64,000 bases of DNA, taken from assembly GCA_963708155.1 (NCBI GenBank), contig OY970183.1, forward strand, positions 2,790,001 to 2,854,000, in the 5' to 3' direction. The DNA comes from Methylovirgula sp963708155 (GTDB lineage: Bacteria > Pseudomonadota > Alphaproteobacteria > Rhizobiales > Beijerinckiaceae). Positions within the stretch are counted from its first letter, which is position 1; every line of letters starts with the position of its first letter. This document shows, piece by piece, positions 46,149 through 54,325 of the stretch. Under the pieces are notes generated by a model. That model had not been told where the DNA came from, ran no database searches, and was given only the letters and a program-made list of their open reading frames with translations. Both the position numbers and the translations under genes were made by a program.

Positions 46149-46254
46149 GGTTCTGATCCTCATCCTGTTGTGCCGAGGCGACTTTAAGAGCGCCAACTTA
46201 GCGCTTTATGAAACGACGCCCTATCAAGAGGTAAACGGCCGCTCCGTCGCGCGT

Positions 46255-47173
46255 CTATTTCGCGCCGCGTAGTCTCTTCGACACCCGTGCAATGAGATCG
46301 TCGCTGCGTGACAAAAAGAGCTTGAGAACCGGCGACCTGTTGGCCTTGTGATAGCCGATCACGAGATCAATGGTCGGCGGCGTGCCTGCGAGCGGCCGGG
46401 CGGTCACCGACCAGGGTAGGAAATTTTGCGCACAGGCCGGCAGCAGCGTGATGCCGCGCGTCGAGGCGACGAGCGACACCGCCATGCCAAGATTATCGAT
46501 CTCATGCGCCGCTCGAAACGCGAACTCCCGCACGTTTGAAATAATCCGCGATGACGGCTTGCAGCACCGGCGCCGTGTTCGACATGCCCAGAAACGTCTC
46601 TTTCGCGATATCTTCGATAGCGATCGCCTTTCGCGCTGCGAGCTTGTGGTCGCTTGGCAGCGCGACAATCAGCGGCTCGGTCGTGACCACTTGGTAGACA
46701 AGATCGGGCATATTGGGTTCCGGCCGCAGGAAGGCGAGATCGAGCTTGCCGCGCATCAGCGCATCAGCGAGCAATGGCGAATATTGGCTCGATACCGTGA
46801 CGTCGATATTCGGCAGTTCGTCGCGCAAAATGTGCATGGCCTCGGAAAGCCAGTCCATCTCCTGTCCGGTAAGGAAGCCGAGGGCGAAGCGCGCCTTGGC
46901 GGGCTCCGCAGCCCGGCGTGCCGCCGCTCCAGCCGCTTCGACCTGCGCCAACGCCAGCCGCGCGTGGTCGAGGAAGGCGCGGCCCGCTGGCGTCAGCTCG
47001 ATGCCTTTGGCGCTGCGGACCATGAGCTGCGCGCCAACTTCATATTCGAGGTCACGCATTTGCCGACTGAGTGAAGGCTGCGCCGTATGCAGACGCTTCT
47101 CGGCCGCCGTGGTCAGACTCCCCTCCTCGGCCACGGCGATGAAGAATTTCAGATGGCGCAATTCCATTGTCAT
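46255..47173 (-). CDS. LysR-family regulator, frame broken once
   Basis: The combined length is 919 nt, one base more than a 305-residue protein needs. The first frame holds the helix-turn-helix (FFIAVAEEGSLTTAAEKRLH) and most of the ligand domain to KRAGVRVSS. The other frame carries the end (HEIDNLGMAVSLVASTRGIT, LLPACAQNFLPW). The break is near 46510-46520. Both parts are well conserved, so a sequencing error or very recent mutation is likely. It is divergent from an SDR-SDR-NTF2 operon with 131 bp between start codons. Confidence 0.85.
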
Positions 47174-47304
47174 ATCTCAGAAGCATGGGGCGCATCTTAT
47201 AAAGTCTTTTTCCGGCGCGCTATCCAAGAGTACTTAGACACACACGCAAGCGCTGTCGTGCCGAGGGCCATGCCTGACCGGCGGCTGACTTAAGGGGTGA
47301 AACC

Positions 47305-48051
47305 ATGAGCACGCTTTCCGGCAAGACCGCCCTCGTCACCGGCGCCTCGCGCGGCATCGGCCGCGCCAGCGCGCTCGCGCTCGCTGCGGCAGGTGCGCAA
47401 GTCGTTGTTCATTATGGCCGGGGCGCCGGAGAAGCCGAGGCCGTTGTCAGCGAAATCCGCCAGGCCGGCGGCCGCGCTGAGGCGCTCGCCGCCGATCTCG
47501 CCGCACCGGATGCCCCGCATAAGCTCGCCAGAGATGTGCGCACCATCGTCGGCGAAAAACTCGACATTCTCGTCGCCAATGCCGGCATATCGAAAGCTGC
47601 GAAGATCGAGGACACGACCCTTGAGGATTTCGATCGCCTCTTTGCCGTCAACGTCCGCGCGCCGTTCTTTCTTGTGCAGCAATTGCTGCCCATTCTCGGC
47701 CAGGGCAGTAGTGTGATCTTCGTGTCCTCGGTCGTGGCGCGTGCCGTCGTCGGCCAGCTCCATGCCTATGCCGCGACCAAAGGCGCGGTCGATACGTTGG
47801 TCAAATATTTCGCCGCCGCTCTCGGCGAGCGCGGCATCCGCGTCAACGCTGTCGCGCCGGGCATCGTCGATACGGATATGTCGAATTTCACCAAGACCGA
47901 GGCTGGCCGCAATGCCGCTCTCGGCATGCAGGCGTTGAAGCGCATCGCCGGGCCAAGCGATATTGCGGGCGTGGTGGCGTTCCTCGCCTCCGACGAGGCC
48001 CGCTGGATCACCGGCGATACGATAAGGGCGGATGGCGGATCGAAACTGTGA
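47305..48051 (+). CDS. Short-chain dehydrogenase/reductase
   Basis: A 248-residue classical SDR: TGASRGIG, ANAG, Ser in VIFVSSVVAR, YAATKGA, and ITGDTIRADGGSKL at the C-terminus. First gene of an apparent operon with a second SDR 34 nt downstream and an NTF2-like gene, all divergent from a LysR gene. NADP(H) use is suggested by Arg after the second strand (YGRGAGEA). Substrate unknown. Confidence 0.9.
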   Translation: MSTLSGKTALVTGASRGIGRASALALAAAGAQVVVHYGRGAGEAEAVVSEIRQAGGRAEALAADLAAPDAPHKLARDVRTIVGEKLDILVANAGISKAAKIEDTTLEDFDRLFAVNVRAPFFLVQQLLPILGQGSSVIFVSSVVARAVVGQLHAYAATKGAVDTLVKYFAAALGERGIRVNAVAPGIVDTDMSNFTKTEAGRNAALGMQALKRIAGPSDIAGVVAFLASDEARWITGDTIRADGGSKL

Positions 48052-48085
48052 ACAGGGTTCAAGCAACCGAAACAGGAGAAGTACA

Positions 48086-48829
48086 ATGACGAAGAAACTC
48101 GAAGGCAAGGTCGCGTTGGTGACCGGCGGCTCGCGTGGCATTGGTGCCGCGATCGCAAAGCGGCTTGCCGTTGACGGAGCGAAGGTGGCCATCACCTACA
48201 CAAAAGGTGCCGACGCAGCGGCGGCTGTCGTCGCGGAGATCGAGCGCGCCGGCGGAAAAGCCCTCGCCGTTCAGGCCGACGCGGTCGATGCCGGCGCAGT
48301 CAAGGCCGCTGTCGAAAAGACTGTCGCGACCTTCGGCGGACTTGATGTGCTGGTGAACAACGCCGGCACGGCTATTCCGAACAGGTTCGAGGACGCGACG
48401 CTGGAAGAGCTCGATCGCGTCGTCGATCTCAACATCCGCGGCCTCTTCTTCGCGACGCATGCCGCGCTCAAACACCTGAACAACAATGGCCGCATCATCA
48501 ATATTGGCTCGGCTGTGGGCGAGCGCGTGGCGGTTCCCGGCCTTGTCCCCTATGCGGCGACGAAGGGCGCGGTAAAAATCTTCACGCAGGGCCTTGCGCG
48601 CGAAGTCGGCGACCGTGCCATTACGGTCAATAACGTGCAGCCCGGACCGATCGACACGGATTTGAATCCCGCTTCGGGCGATTGGGCGGTTCCGCAAAAG
48701 GCTGGCACGGCGCTCAAGCGTTACGGCACCGTGGACGAAGTCGCGGCGCTCGTGGCCTTCGTTGCCAGCCCGGAGGCGGCCTATATCACCGGGACCAATC
48801 TGACAGTCGACGGCGGCACAAACGCTTAG
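48086..48829 (+). CDS. Short-chain dehydrogenase/reductase
   Basis: A 247-residue classical SDR with TGGSRGIG, NNAG, Ser in INIGSAVGERV, YAATKGAVKIF and ITGTNLTVDGGTNA. AGGAGAAG lies 4 nt before the ATG at 48086. It shares about the same architecture as its upstream neighbour but is not a recent duplicate. The N-terminal pattern (ITYTKGADAA) again suggests NADP(H). Confidence 0.9.
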   Translation: MTKKLEGKVALVTGGSRGIGAAIAKRLAVDGAKVAITYTKGADAAAAVVAEIERAGGKALAVQADAVDAGAVKAAVEKTVATFGGLDVLVNNAGTAIPNRFEDATLEELDRVVDLNIRGLFFATHAALKHLNNNGRIINIGSAVGERVAVPGLVPYAATKGAVKIFTQGLAREVGDRAITVNNVQPGPIDTDLNPASGDWAVPQKAGTALKRYGTVDEVAALVAFVASPEAAYITGTNLTVDGGTNA

Positions 48830-48855
48830 CCGTCGGGGCTGAAGCGAAGCGATCG

Positions 48856-48879
48856 ATGGCGGCTATAAATAGCTGCCAT
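48856..48879. repeat. 24-bp inverted repeat between SDR and NTF2-like genes
   Basis: ATGGCGGCTAT-AA-ATAGCTGCCAT: 11-bp arms with one G-T wobble around only two bases. So short a loop suggests a DNA operator or processing signal rather than a terminator, and no T-run follows. It lies 17 nt before the NTF2-like start. Confidence 0.55.
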
Positions 48880-48895
48880 CCGAAGGGAGGCCCGC

Positions 48896-49291
48896 ATGGG
48901 CAAGACGACGCCGGACCAGAACAAGGCTATCGTGCTCGAAGCGTTCGACACGTTGTTTAACAAGCGCGATTACGACGCGGCAGCACACTTCTGGTCAGAC
49001 ACATACATCCAGCACAGCGCCCATATCGCGCCGGGCCGCGACGGACTTTTCTATCTTGTGCGCAGCCTGCCGGAGACTCTGCGCTATGAGCATGGCCTCA
49101 TCCTTGCTGATAATGACTTCGTCTTCGTGCATGGCCGTTATTTCGGAATCCCGACGGCCTTGATCGCTGCCGATATCGTGCGCATCGAAGACGGGAGCCT
49201 TGCCGAGCATTGGGATGTGCTGCAAGACGAGGTCACGCAGGCCGAGTCAAAAAGCGGACTGCCTATGTTCGGCAGCAAGTTCCCGGCTTAA
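48896..49291 (+). CDS. SnoaL/NTF2-like domain protein
   Basis: A 131-residue protein with the SnoaL-like cone fold pattern: VLEAFDTLFNKRDYDAAAHF, WSDTYIQHSAHIAPGRDGL, FVFVHGRYFGI, and DIVRIEDGSLAEHWDVLQ. GGGAGG is 5 nt before the ATG. The family includes small isomerases, cyclases and binding proteins; in an operon with two SDRs it may act on the same small molecule. Confidence 0.87.
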   Translation: MGKTTPDQNKAIVLEAFDTLFNKRDYDAAAHFWSDTYIQHSAHIAPGRDGLFYLVRSLPETLRYEHGLILADNDFVFVHGRYFGIPTALIAADIVRIEDGSLAEHWDVLQDEVTQAESKSGLPMFGSKFPA

Positions 49292-49306
49292 GGCGCGCGC
49301 GAAGCT

Positions 49307-50338
49307 CTAGCCACGCGGCTTCACCACGCCGAGCCGCAGCAGCAACTCGCCTGTCGCGGCGATGGCCTCTTCGTTCGAACGCGGCGACCATCCGAGCACG
49401 TTACGGGCCTTGGCGTTCGAGGCGCGGCGCAGGATGCCAAGCTGCGGTACGATCTGGCGCAACATGGGAACGAAAGGCGCGAGCAGCCTGACGATCCAGT
49501 TCGGGATCTCGCGTCTCGGCGCCGCTGCGGCTGCGGCGCCGAATTTCTCGCGCAATACGCGCGCCACATCGATCATCCACATCGGCTCGCCCGCCACGGC
49601 AAGGAAGCGCTCGCCCTTCGCCCTTGGATCGGTCATTGCCCGCAAATGCAGGTCGGCGACATCTCGCACGTCGACGAGGCCAAAGCCCATATGCGGCGCG
49701 GCGCGCAGATGGCCATCGAGCATCATCCGGATAATCCGCACCGAGCTTTCCGTTCCGGGCCCGAGCACGGGCCCGAAGACGGCGACTGGATTGACCACTG
49801 CGAGCTCCAGCGTCGCACCCTCTTTCTGAATGAAATCCCAGGCGGCGCGCTCGGCAATCGTCTTGGATTTGGGATAAGCCCCAACTTCCCGGCTTTCGAG
49901 ATTCGACCAGTCCTCCTCGGTGAACGGTTTCGCTCGGTTGCCGTGACCATAGCCGACAGCCGCGAAAGACGAAGTCAACACGACGCGCTTCGCGCCGACG
50001 TCGCGCGCGGCGCTGAGCACGCGGAGTGTGCCATCCCGCGCGGGGCGGATCAGCTCATCTTCATTCTCCGGCCCCTCGAACGGCAAGGGCGATGCGACAT
50101 GCTGGACATATTCGCAGCCCTGCGTCGCTTCGGTCCAGCCGGCATCGCGATTGAGATCGGCTTCGACGAAGGAAAGGCGCTCGGGATCGGCGCCGCCCGC
50201 ACGAACATTGGCTTTCACGTCGTCGCCGCGCGCGGGATTGCGCAGCGTCGCGCGCACCTCGTGGCCTGCCTGCAGAAGCGCGACGATCACATGACCCGCA
50301 ACAAATCCAGACCCGCCCGTCACCAAAACTTTGCTCAC
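49307..50338 (-). CDS. NAD(P)-dependent aldehyde reductase (dihydroflavonol-reductase-like)
   Basis: A 343-residue extended SDR: VTGGSGFVAGHVIVALLQAG, YVQHVASPLPF, VLTSSFAAVGYG, YPKSKTIAE (YxxxK) and NPVAVFGPVLGPG. These features match the group that reduces methylglyoxal-like or aromatic aldehydes. The C-terminal part is basic and Arg/Pro-rich. It is divergent from a MerR gene, 73 bp between starts, so MerR control is likely. Confidence 0.87.
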   Translation of the reverse strand: MSKVLVTGGSGFVAGHVIVALLQAGHEVRATLRNPARGDDVKANVRAGGADPERLSFVEADLNRDAGWTEATQGCEYVQHVASPLPFEGPENEDELIRPARDGTLRVLSAARDVGAKRVVLTSSFAAVGYGHGNRAKPFTEEDWSNLESREVGAYPKSKTIAERAAWDFIQKEGATLELAVVNPVAVFGPVLGPGTESSVRIIRMMLDGHLRAAPHMGFGLVDVRDVADLHLRAMTDPRAKGERFLAVAGEPMWMIDVARVLREKFGAAAAAAPRREIPNWIVRLLAPFVPMLRQIVPQLGILRRASNAKARNVLGWSPRSNEEAIAATGELLLRLGVVKPRG

Positions 50339-50411
50339 GATCCGCGCTCCATTTGCATCTTCGTACCCGATGCCACTATTCTAAACCTTCAACCTCGATT
50401 GAAGGTCAATC

Positions 50412-50769
50412 ATGAAGATCGGCGAAATTGCGCAACGCGCTGGCGTGAGCACCTCGCGGTTGCGCTTCTATGAATTGAAGGGTCTGTTGCGCGCAAGCCG
50501 GAGCGCCAACGGTTATCGCTCCTACGAAGCCAAAACCGTCAAGATCATCGCAATTATCGAACGGGCGCAGCATCTTGGTTTTTCGCTCAAGGAGATTGCG
50601 GCCTTGCTGACCATGCCGCCGGAGCAGCGGCAGCGGCCGGACGTCCTTCATTCCGCATGTTCGGGCGAAGCTGCGTGAGATCGACACGCATCTGCGCGAG
50701 GTGCAGAAGCGCCGCCGCGAATTGCGCGAAGTGCTGAAGGGGCTGCGCGCAGAGGCTGAAACACGGTGA
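50412..50769 (+). CDS. MerR-family regulator, frame broken once
   Basis: The first 80 residues are an intact MerR DNA-binding domain (KIGEIAQRAGVSTSRLRFYE, ANGYRSYEAKTVKII, AQHLGFSLKEIAAL). Near 50645 one extra base diverts the frame to a stop at 50678. In the next frame the protein continues FIPHVRAKLREIDTHLREVQ and ends at 50769 after a coiled coil. There are no metal-binding Cys, so the ligand is not a metal. It is divergent from an aldehyde reductase, the likely target. About 118 residues in total. Confidence 0.82.
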
Positions 50770-50920
50770 TCCATTTTTCGACGAGGGGTGTAAAGTGACA
50801 CGCCTTACTGACGCAAACGCAACAGGAGATGGAGGCATTCTTACCGCTCGATGACACAAACCGTTCATGCAATCGCTTTTCTATTCTGAGTACCGCTAAA
50901 GGTAGAGGAAGGAGCAGATC

Positions 50921-51745
50921 ATGAGCACAGTCACGACCAAGGACGGCGTTCAGATCTTCTACAAAGATTGGGGCCACGGTCAGCCCATAGTCTTCCATCA
51001 CGGCTGGCCGCTCAGCTCGGACGATTGGGACACACAGATGCTGTTCTTCGTCCAGCACGGCTATCGCGTCGTGGGGATCGACCGGCGCGGCCACGGGCGC
51101 TCGAGCCAGGTCTCGGACGGCCATGACATGGATCACTACGCTGCGGATGCCGCGGCGGTCGTCGAGCACCTGGATTTGCGAAACGCGGTCCACATCGGTC
51201 ATTCCACCGGCGGCGGCGAAGTCACGCGCTATGTCGCGCGCCACGGCAAGGGCCGGGTCGCCAAGGCGGTGCTGATGTCAGCCGTGCCGCCGATCATGGT
51301 GAAGTCGCCGAACAATCCGGATGGTTTGCCAGTTTCGCTGTTCGACGATTTTCGCAAAAGCCTCGCCGCCAACCGCGCCGAATTCTATCGCGAGATCGCA
51401 TCCAAACCGTTCTATGGGTTCAACCGGCCCGGCACCAAGCCGCTTGACGGCGTCATCGAGAATTGGTGGCGCCAGGGCATGATGGGCGGTGCCAAGGCGC
51501 ATTACGACGGCATCAAGGCCTTCTCCGAAACGGACCTCACCGAAGACCTGAAAGCCATGGATGTGCCGACGCTCGTCATGCAAGGCGAGGATGATCAGAT
51601 CGTTCCTTACAAGGGCGCCGCCCTGCTCCAAGTCAAGCTTCTCAAGAACCCCACCCTGAAGCTCTATCCCGGCTTCCCGCACGGGATGCTCACGACCTAT
51701 TCCGAAGTGATCAACAAGGACCTGTTGGAATTCATCAAGGGGTGA
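50921..51745 (+). CDS. Alpha/beta hydrolase (non-heme chloroperoxidase/esterase type)
   Basis: A 274-residue enzyme with FHHGWPLSSDDWD, the nucleophile elbow GHSTGGGE, Asp in VMQGEDDQIVPY and His in GFPHGM. This matches the cofactor-free perhydrolases and aryl esterases. No signal peptide. It is downstream of the MerR gene on the same strand. Natural substrate unknown. Confidence 0.9.
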   Translation: MSTVTTKDGVQIFYKDWGHGQPIVFHHGWPLSSDDWDTQMLFFVQHGYRVVGIDRRGHGRSSQVSDGHDMDHYAADAAAVVEHLDLRNAVHIGHSTGGGEVTRYVARHGKGRVAKAVLMSAVPPIMVKSPNNPDGLPVSLFDDFRKSLAANRAEFYREIASKPFYGFNRPGTKPLDGVIENWWRQGMMGGAKAHYDGIKAFSETDLTEDLKAMDVPTLVMQGEDDQIVPYKGAALLQVKLLKNPTLKLYPGFPHGMLTTYSEVINKDLLEFIKG

Positions 51746-51875
51746 ATTGCGATTCGCTGAAGCGGCGCTGCGATCTGCCAGACCGCGGCGCCAATGGTTA
51801 TCATCTCACGAATTTCAAACAGTGAAGATCGTCGGCATTATTGGCAGATATGGTCGCATGACTTAGACTTTGGGG
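51746..51875 (+). pseudogene. Relic of a MerR-family gene
   Basis: The stretch resembles the 5' part of the MerR gene at 50412: GGCGCCAATGGTTATC here corresponds to AGCGCCAACGGTTATC there. Just after it, GTGAAGATCGTCGGCATTATTGG parallels the VKIIAIIE region (read as VKIVGIIGR). The match crosses frames and contains stops, so it cannot be expressed. It fills the gap between the hydrolase stop and the GST start. Confidence 0.6.
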
Positions 51876-52577
51876 ATGACCGACTACGAATTCTATTACT
51901 GGTCCGTGCCGTTCCGCGGTCAGTTCGTGCGCGCCGTCTTGGCCTATGCCGGAAAGACCTGGACCGAAGGCGGCGACGCTGCGATCTCCGCGCTGATGGA
52001 GGGCCCGGTGGGCCGCATGCCGGTGCCTTTCATGGGGCCGCCCCTGCTCATCGACAGGAAGGCCGGCTTCGCCATCGCCGAAATGCCGGCCATCATCCTT
52101 TATCTGGGCGAGACGCTCGCGCTTTTGCCCGCCTCCGCGGCGTTGCGCGCGTTAAGCATGAAGGTCGTCAACGACGCCAATGACGTGCTCGATGAGATCA
52201 CGCTCGATGGCGGCCGCCAGATGTGGACGGAACAGCGCTGGCACGATTTCGTCCCCCGCCTGCAGAAGTGGATGACATTGTGGGAAGACACCGGCCGCCG
52301 CCACGGCCTGAAGGCCAAGTCGGGCTTCCTGCTCGGCGGCGAGACACCCGGCATCGCCGATCTCGTGACCGCCACACTTTGGTCCACCATGACCGAGCGT
52401 TTCCCAAAAATAGACGCGATCCTGCGAGATTCCGCGCCCAAGACCGCCGCGCTGACGCGGCGGGTCGCCGCTCTGCCGCTGCTGGTCGAACTGGCCGCGA
52501 AGGCGCGGCGAGATTATGGTGACGCCTATTGCGGCGGCCGAATCGAAGCTTCGCTGCGCAAGGTGCTCGGTGCCTGA
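51876..52577 (+). CDS. Glutathione S-transferase family protein
   Basis: A 233-residue protein. The N-terminal thioredoxin-like domain reads YEFYYWSVPFRGQFVRAVLA and VPFMGPPLLIDRKAGFAIAE (ending in the glutathione-gamma-glutamyl site). The helical C-terminal domain includes LGGETPGIADLVTATLW. It resembles the divergent GST-N-like proteins seen in proteobacteria. The start is uncertain: GGGG directly abuts ATG 51876, and the preceding relic sequence confuses the signal. Confidence 0.82.
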   Translation: MTDYEFYYWSVPFRGQFVRAVLAYAGKTWTEGGDAAISALMEGPVGRMPVPFMGPPLLIDRKAGFAIAEMPAIILYLGETLALLPASAALRALSMKVVNDANDVLDEITLDGGRQMWTEQRWHDFVPRLQKWMTLWEDTGRRHGLKAKSGFLLGGETPGIADLVTATLWSTMTERFPKIDAILRDSAPKTAALTRRVAALPLLVELAAKARRDYGDAYCGGRIEASLRKVLGA

Positions 52578-52599
52578 GCGCCGGTAAATGGGAGGTTCA

Positions 52600-53403
52600 A
52601 TGTTTAAACGGGGCCGGCTCACGACAAGCTTAATCGCGGCTTTTGCCGTCCTTCCCTTGCTGGGGCGCGCGGCGGACGCGGTCCAGTGCGGCACCGGGCC
52701 GGGCGGCTTCGAGGCCTGGAAGAGCGCCTTCGCCGACGAGGCGAAGGCCAAGGGCGTCGGCGCCGCCGGCATCAGCGCCCTGATGCAGACGCATTACAAC
52801 TATCCGACCATCGCCGCCGATCGCGGCCTCAAAAGCTTCCGACTGTCGCTTCCGGCTTTCATGGCCAAGCGCGGCGCCTCGGTTATCGCCGCGCGCGGCC
52901 GCAGGTTGAAGCAAGCCCACGCGGAACTCTTCGACTCGATCGAACAGCGCTATGGCGTCCCGCCCGGCCCGCTGATCGCCATCTGGGGCATGGAATCCGG
53001 CTTTGGCACCCAGCACGGCAATCAGCAATCGCTCTCGGCCATCGCGACGCTCGCCTATGATTGCCGGCGGCCGGACTTTTTCACCGATCAGCTTTATGCG
53101 GCGCTGAAACTCGTCGACGACGGCCGCCTCTCCGCCGAGACGCGCGGCTCCATGCATGGCGAGATCGGCCAGACGCAATTCCTGCCGAAGACGGTGCTGG
53201 AATACGGCGTCGGCGATCTCGACACCGCCGAAGGCGCGCTGGCCTCCACGGCCAATTACCTCAAGGCGCATGGCTGGAAGCCGGGCGCCGGCTATCAGCC
53301 GGGCGAACCCAATTATGCGGCGATCCAGGCCTGGAACGCGGCGAGCGTCTATGAACAGACCATCGCGATCGTCGGCAAGGAGATCGATGGCGGGGACGAT
53401 TGA
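52600..53403 (+). CDS. Lytic murein transglycosylase (MltB-like)
   Basis: A 267-residue exported enzyme that cleaves peptidoglycan glycan strands to anhydro products. The signal peptide ends near GRAADA (about residue 27). The lysozyme-like domain has IWGMESGFGTQHGNQQSLSA with the catalytic Glu, LYAALKLVDDG, and MHGEIGQTQFLPKTVLEYG. It lacks the C-terminal peptidoglycan-binding domain of longer homologues. GGGAGG lies 5 nt before the ATG. Confidence 0.93.
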   Translation: MFKRGRLTTSLIAAFAVLPLLGRAADAVQCGTGPGGFEAWKSAFADEAKAKGVGAAGISALMQTHYNYPTIAADRGLKSFRLSLPAFMAKRGASVIAARGRRLKQAHAELFDSIEQRYGVPPGPLIAIWGMESGFGTQHGNQQSLSAIATLAYDCRRPDFFTDQLYAALKLVDDGRLSAETRGSMHGEIGQTQFLPKTVLEYGVGDLDTAEGALASTANYLKAHGWKPGAGYQPGEPNYAAIQAWNAASVYEQTIAIVGKEIDGGDD

Positions 53404-53407
53404 GATG

Positions 53408-53459
53408 CCCCTCATCCCGAGGCGCGCCTGAAAGGCGCGTTTCGAGGAATGCCGGGGTG
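53408..53459. repeat. Rhizobial-type palindromic intergenic repeat (partly decayed)
   Basis: CCCCTCATCCCGAGG, then CGCGCCT-GAA-AGGCGCG, then TTTCGAGGAATGCCGGGG. The nested hairpin and CTCATCC/CGAGG ends match the dispersed CCTCATCCTGAGG-type elements common in Hyphomicrobiales. The outer arms no longer match fully. It may also terminate the transglycosylase transcript. Confidence 0.6.
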
Positions 53460-53554
53460 ATGTCGCCACGCCCCACGCCAAGAGAAGGGCGTCCGCGCTT
53501 CATCGCCTTCGCCGGACTTCTGGAGGCGTGAGGATCGCGGTGTTATGATCGCGC

Positions 53555-54217
53555 ATGAAACCGACGGCGTGGATCATTGCGGCGACCCTGGCCTCTTCTC
53601 CCCTCGCCGCGCGCGCGGATGAGGCTCCAATGGCGTCGCCGCCCCTCAATCTCAAAACTGAACAGGGTTCGGACTTCTTCACCTTTTTCCATCTCAGCGA
53701 GGCCGGCGTCCCGGCTAATGCGGCCCCGTCCGCGTGGCACGCCTTCCGCCCGAGCGGCCCCGCCTTTCACGACTTGGTCGAACTCGACGTCCTTACCGGC
53801 CCGGACGGCATGATCGGCACGGCCTATCTCGGCCTCGATCGCGCGTTCGTCGATGATCCTCGAAATGGCGTTTTCGCCCGCGATATCGTCAAAAGCTTCT
53901 TGGCCTGGATGGATCGAAAGCCCTCGCCGCGGCTCGGCAGTTTGATCGCCAACCTGTCGGACCTCTCCAACAGCGGCACCGTAATCCTCATGCGCGGCGC
54001 GCCGCCAGCGCCGCCCCCGCCGGATGGAACCGGCACATATGGCGCCTACCTCGGGCGCGATCAGAGCGCCAGGTTCAGCGATGACGCCATCGAGCTGGCC
54101 TTGACCAATTTTCCCGGCAAGCTGCCGCGCGAAGGCCTGTTTCAGGCCGTCGCTGGCCAGGAGAGGACGAAGCCCGGCCCCGCCTGGCTCAGGATTGATG
54201 TCCGGTTCCGCCGATAG
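53555..54217 (+). CDS. Exported hypothetical protein
   Basis: A 220-residue protein with a signal peptide (cleavage after LAARA, about residue 22). The mature part begins with a TEQGSDFFTFFHLSE segment and contains LVELDVLTGPDGMIGTAYLG, a Pro-rich hinge (PPAPPPPDG) and a C-terminal strand (AWLRIDVRF). No known catalytic motif. It is alone between the transglycosylase and the APC permease. Confidence 0.65.
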   Translation: MKPTAWIIAATLASSPLAARADEAPMASPPLNLKTEQGSDFFTFFHLSEAGVPANAAPSAWHAFRPSGPAFHDLVELDVLTGPDGMIGTAYLGLDRAFVDDPRNGVFARDIVKSFLAWMDRKPSPRLGSLIANLSDLSNSGTVILMRGAPPAPPPPDGTGTYGAYLGRDQSARFSDDAIELALTNFPGKLPREGLFQAVAGQERTKPGPAWLRIDVRFRR

Positions 54218-54325
54218 ACGCTGATCGGCGCGGGGCATCAAGCCGCGCTGCGCCAGGTGGCCGCCTCTTCCCAAAGATGAAGCTCTGCCGTATCGAAACG
54301 GCCGTATTCACGAGGCCGGAGCCGT

